From: JAIBAI01 sp044238875
GTDB lineage: Bacteria > Bacteroidota > Bacteroidia > M30B66
DNA: 8,233 nucleotides
Direction: 5' to 3'
Assembly (NCBI GenBank): GCA_044238875.1
Contig: JBIICM010000111.1
Coordinates: 1 to 8,233 of the forward strand
The first letter of the stretch is position 1, and every line of letters begins with the position of its first letter. Positions 7,767 through 8,233 of this stretch are shown piece after piece. The translations under genes were made by a program, and so were the position numbers. The notes under the pieces were generated by a model. The model was not told the DNA's origin and ran no database searches. It saw only the letters and a list, made by a program, of their open reading frames with translations.

Positions 7767-7774
7767 CAAAGTTA
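7767..7774 (-). promoter_or_regulatory. higBA: Candidate higBA promoter -7 box (TAACTTTG)
   Basis: On the minus strand TAACTTTG is an exact match to the Bacteroidota TAnnTTTG box. It lies about 20 bases upstream of where the toxin coding sequence should begin (7747), the expected place for the operon promoter. No clear TTG -33 element is seen at the right spacing. If active, it would now give the antitoxin a leader of about 330 bases of dead toxin sequence. Confidence 0.4.
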
Positions 7775-8106
7775 GCTAAATAGGTAACATTTTACGGATT
7801 TTAGATCAATGTTCTTTGAAACACGGTCGACCTAAGCAATACCTGTAACGTTTTGTACACAGGTGCAGTTTGGAATTGGTGACCGAAATCAATCGACTAG
7901 CTACGAAGTTGCAAAAAATCAAAATGTACAACCTTCCAAAATGCGCAAATTGTGCTTGTGCGCTGTTATGTGAGGTTGCTAAAATTTTCCAGCGCAAACT
8001 CTTTACAGGCTTTTTATTGAGGAGAATTCAACCATGATATGAACAATGATGTTCACACTTTTATGTCCGTTCAACTGGAAGCGCGGGATTAAACATCCGA
8101 ACTTCG
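7775..8106. other. Non-coding AT-rich stretch, no recognisable gene
   Basis: I find no supported gene in these 332 bases. A 63-codon minus-strand frame (7806-7997) has no family features. A GAGGAG at 8019-8024 precedes ATG-ATA-TGA at 8034-8042, and a 21-codon frame runs from 8046 to 8111. Neither looks like a real protein. A nested inverted repeat lies at 7929-7978. GAAGTTGC at 7905 and GAGGTTGC at 7972 are near-identical direct repeats. No tRNA or CRISPR-like pattern was seen. Confidence 0.5.
7929..7978. repeat. Nested imperfect inverted repeat
   Basis: Outer arms CAACCT (7929-7934) and AGGTTG (7973-7978) are perfect complements. Inside them GCGCA (7943-7947) pairs with TGCGC (7959-7963). 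The two stems are separated by nearly equal internal loops of 8 and 9 bases, so the 50 bases could form a bulged hairpin. Its role is unknown, and chance is possible given the short arms. Confidence 0.35.
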
Positions 8107-8166
8107 CCTGAGTCCGGACGAAAAAATCTCTAAGCTAGTTTAGGGCCTTTTTTCTACGGACTCAGG
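8107..8166. repeat. 60-base three-tier palindromic hairpin
   Basis: Perfect 10-bp outer arms CCTGAGTCCG (8107-8116) and CGGACTCAGG (8157-8166) enclose a second 7-bp stem, GAAAAAA (8120-8126) with TTTTTTC (8148-8154). A third stem, CTCTAA (8128-8133) with TTAGGG (8140-8145, one G-U pair), closes on a 6-base loop. Unpaired bases between the tiers number only one to three per side. Such order over 60 bases is not expected by chance. It could be a palindromic repeat element, a miniature mobile element or a transcription-end structure. No coding sequence crosses it. Confidence 0.7.
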
Positions 8167-8195
8167 TACGGTTTTGGTTTTTTGCCTCCGGCGGG

Positions 8196-8223
8196 CTCCC
8201 TTTTGTCTTGACACAAAAGGGAG
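8196..8223. repeat. Perfect 11-bp palindrome with 6-base loop (REP-like)
   Basis: CTCCCTTTTGT (8196-8206) and ACAAAAGGGAG (8213-8223) are perfect inverted arms around the loop CTTGAC. A GC-rich imperfect palindrome, GCCTCCGGCGGGC (8184-8196), abuts it. TGAC (8209-8212) can alternatively pair with GTCA at the window end (8230-8233). No T-run follows on either strand, so it is not a classical terminator. From memory, very similar CTTTTGTCTTGACACAAAAG palindromes recur between genes in Bacteroidota genomes, but I cannot verify this here. Confidence 0.65.
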
Positions 8224-8233
8224 GAAAAAGTCA

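Noticed and set aside
7929..7978. Integron attC recombination site next to a toxin-antitoxin cassette
   Set aside because: GTTATGT at 7966 does not fit the GTTRRRY core, no matching RYYYAAC partner is found, and there is no second site on the other side of the toxin-antitoxin remnant.
7806..7997. A 63-codon minus-strand ORF upstream of the toxin remnant
   Set aside because: Composition and residues look random, it crosses the inverted repeat, and it has no start signal or family motif.
8019..8042. GAGGAG followed by ATG-ATA-TGA as a leader peptide, and a 21-codon frame at 8046-8111
   Set aside because: Two codons cannot be called a gene. The 21-residue frame has no recognisable features and ends in the arm of the hairpin. 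Shine-Dalgarno-like sites are not a reliable sign in this phylum.

Overview
The window looks like a piece of a Bacteroidota chromosome. Evidence: two adjacent secreted proteins of types found in that phylum (a PKD/SBBP-repeat surface protein and a protein with a type IX secretion C-terminal sorting domain), a TIGR02757-family protein, promoter-like boxes of the Bacteroidota form TAnnTTTG, and mostly absent Shine-Dalgarno sites.

Left part (1-4140, minus strand): two exported proteins read right to left. The first (4116 to 2998) has a signal peptide and a T9SS type A sorting tail. After 49 bases comes a very large gene (2948 leftwards) that is open without a stop for 982 codons and runs off the left edge. 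It has a signal peptide, an N-terminal DUF7948-like domain, beta-propeller (SBBP) repeats, a PKD domain and cysteine-containing Ig-like repeats. It fills almost all of 1-2948, so small plus- and minus-strand ORFs in that stretch are shadows.

Middle (4141-7068, plus strand): a divergent 91-base intergenic region, then a tight three-gene run. It holds an unrecognised acidic 205-residue protein, a TIGR02757/DUF2400 protein whose start lies inside the end of the first gene, and, 7 bases on, a soluble GlcD/D-lactate dehydrogenase-type flavoprotein. The spacing suggests one transcript. The functional link between the three is unknown.

Right part (7069-8233): a more AT-rich accessory segment. An intact HigA-like antitoxin is on the minus strand. 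Its upstream partner, a HigB-like RNase toxin, can be read through almost its whole family length but carries an in-frame TAA, a frameshift and no ATG start, so I call it a pseudogene. The usual operon overlap and an exact TAnnTTTG box upstream remain. Beyond it, 7775-8233 has no convincing gene but holds strong inverted repeats: a 60-base three-tier hairpin (8107-8166), a perfect 11-bp palindrome with a 6-base loop (8196-8223), and a weaker nested one (7929-7978).

I see no clearly new multi-gene defence or metabolic system. The best leads are the orphan antitoxin beside a dead toxin, the palindromic cluster at the right edge, and the glycosylase-like motif in the TIGR02757 protein.
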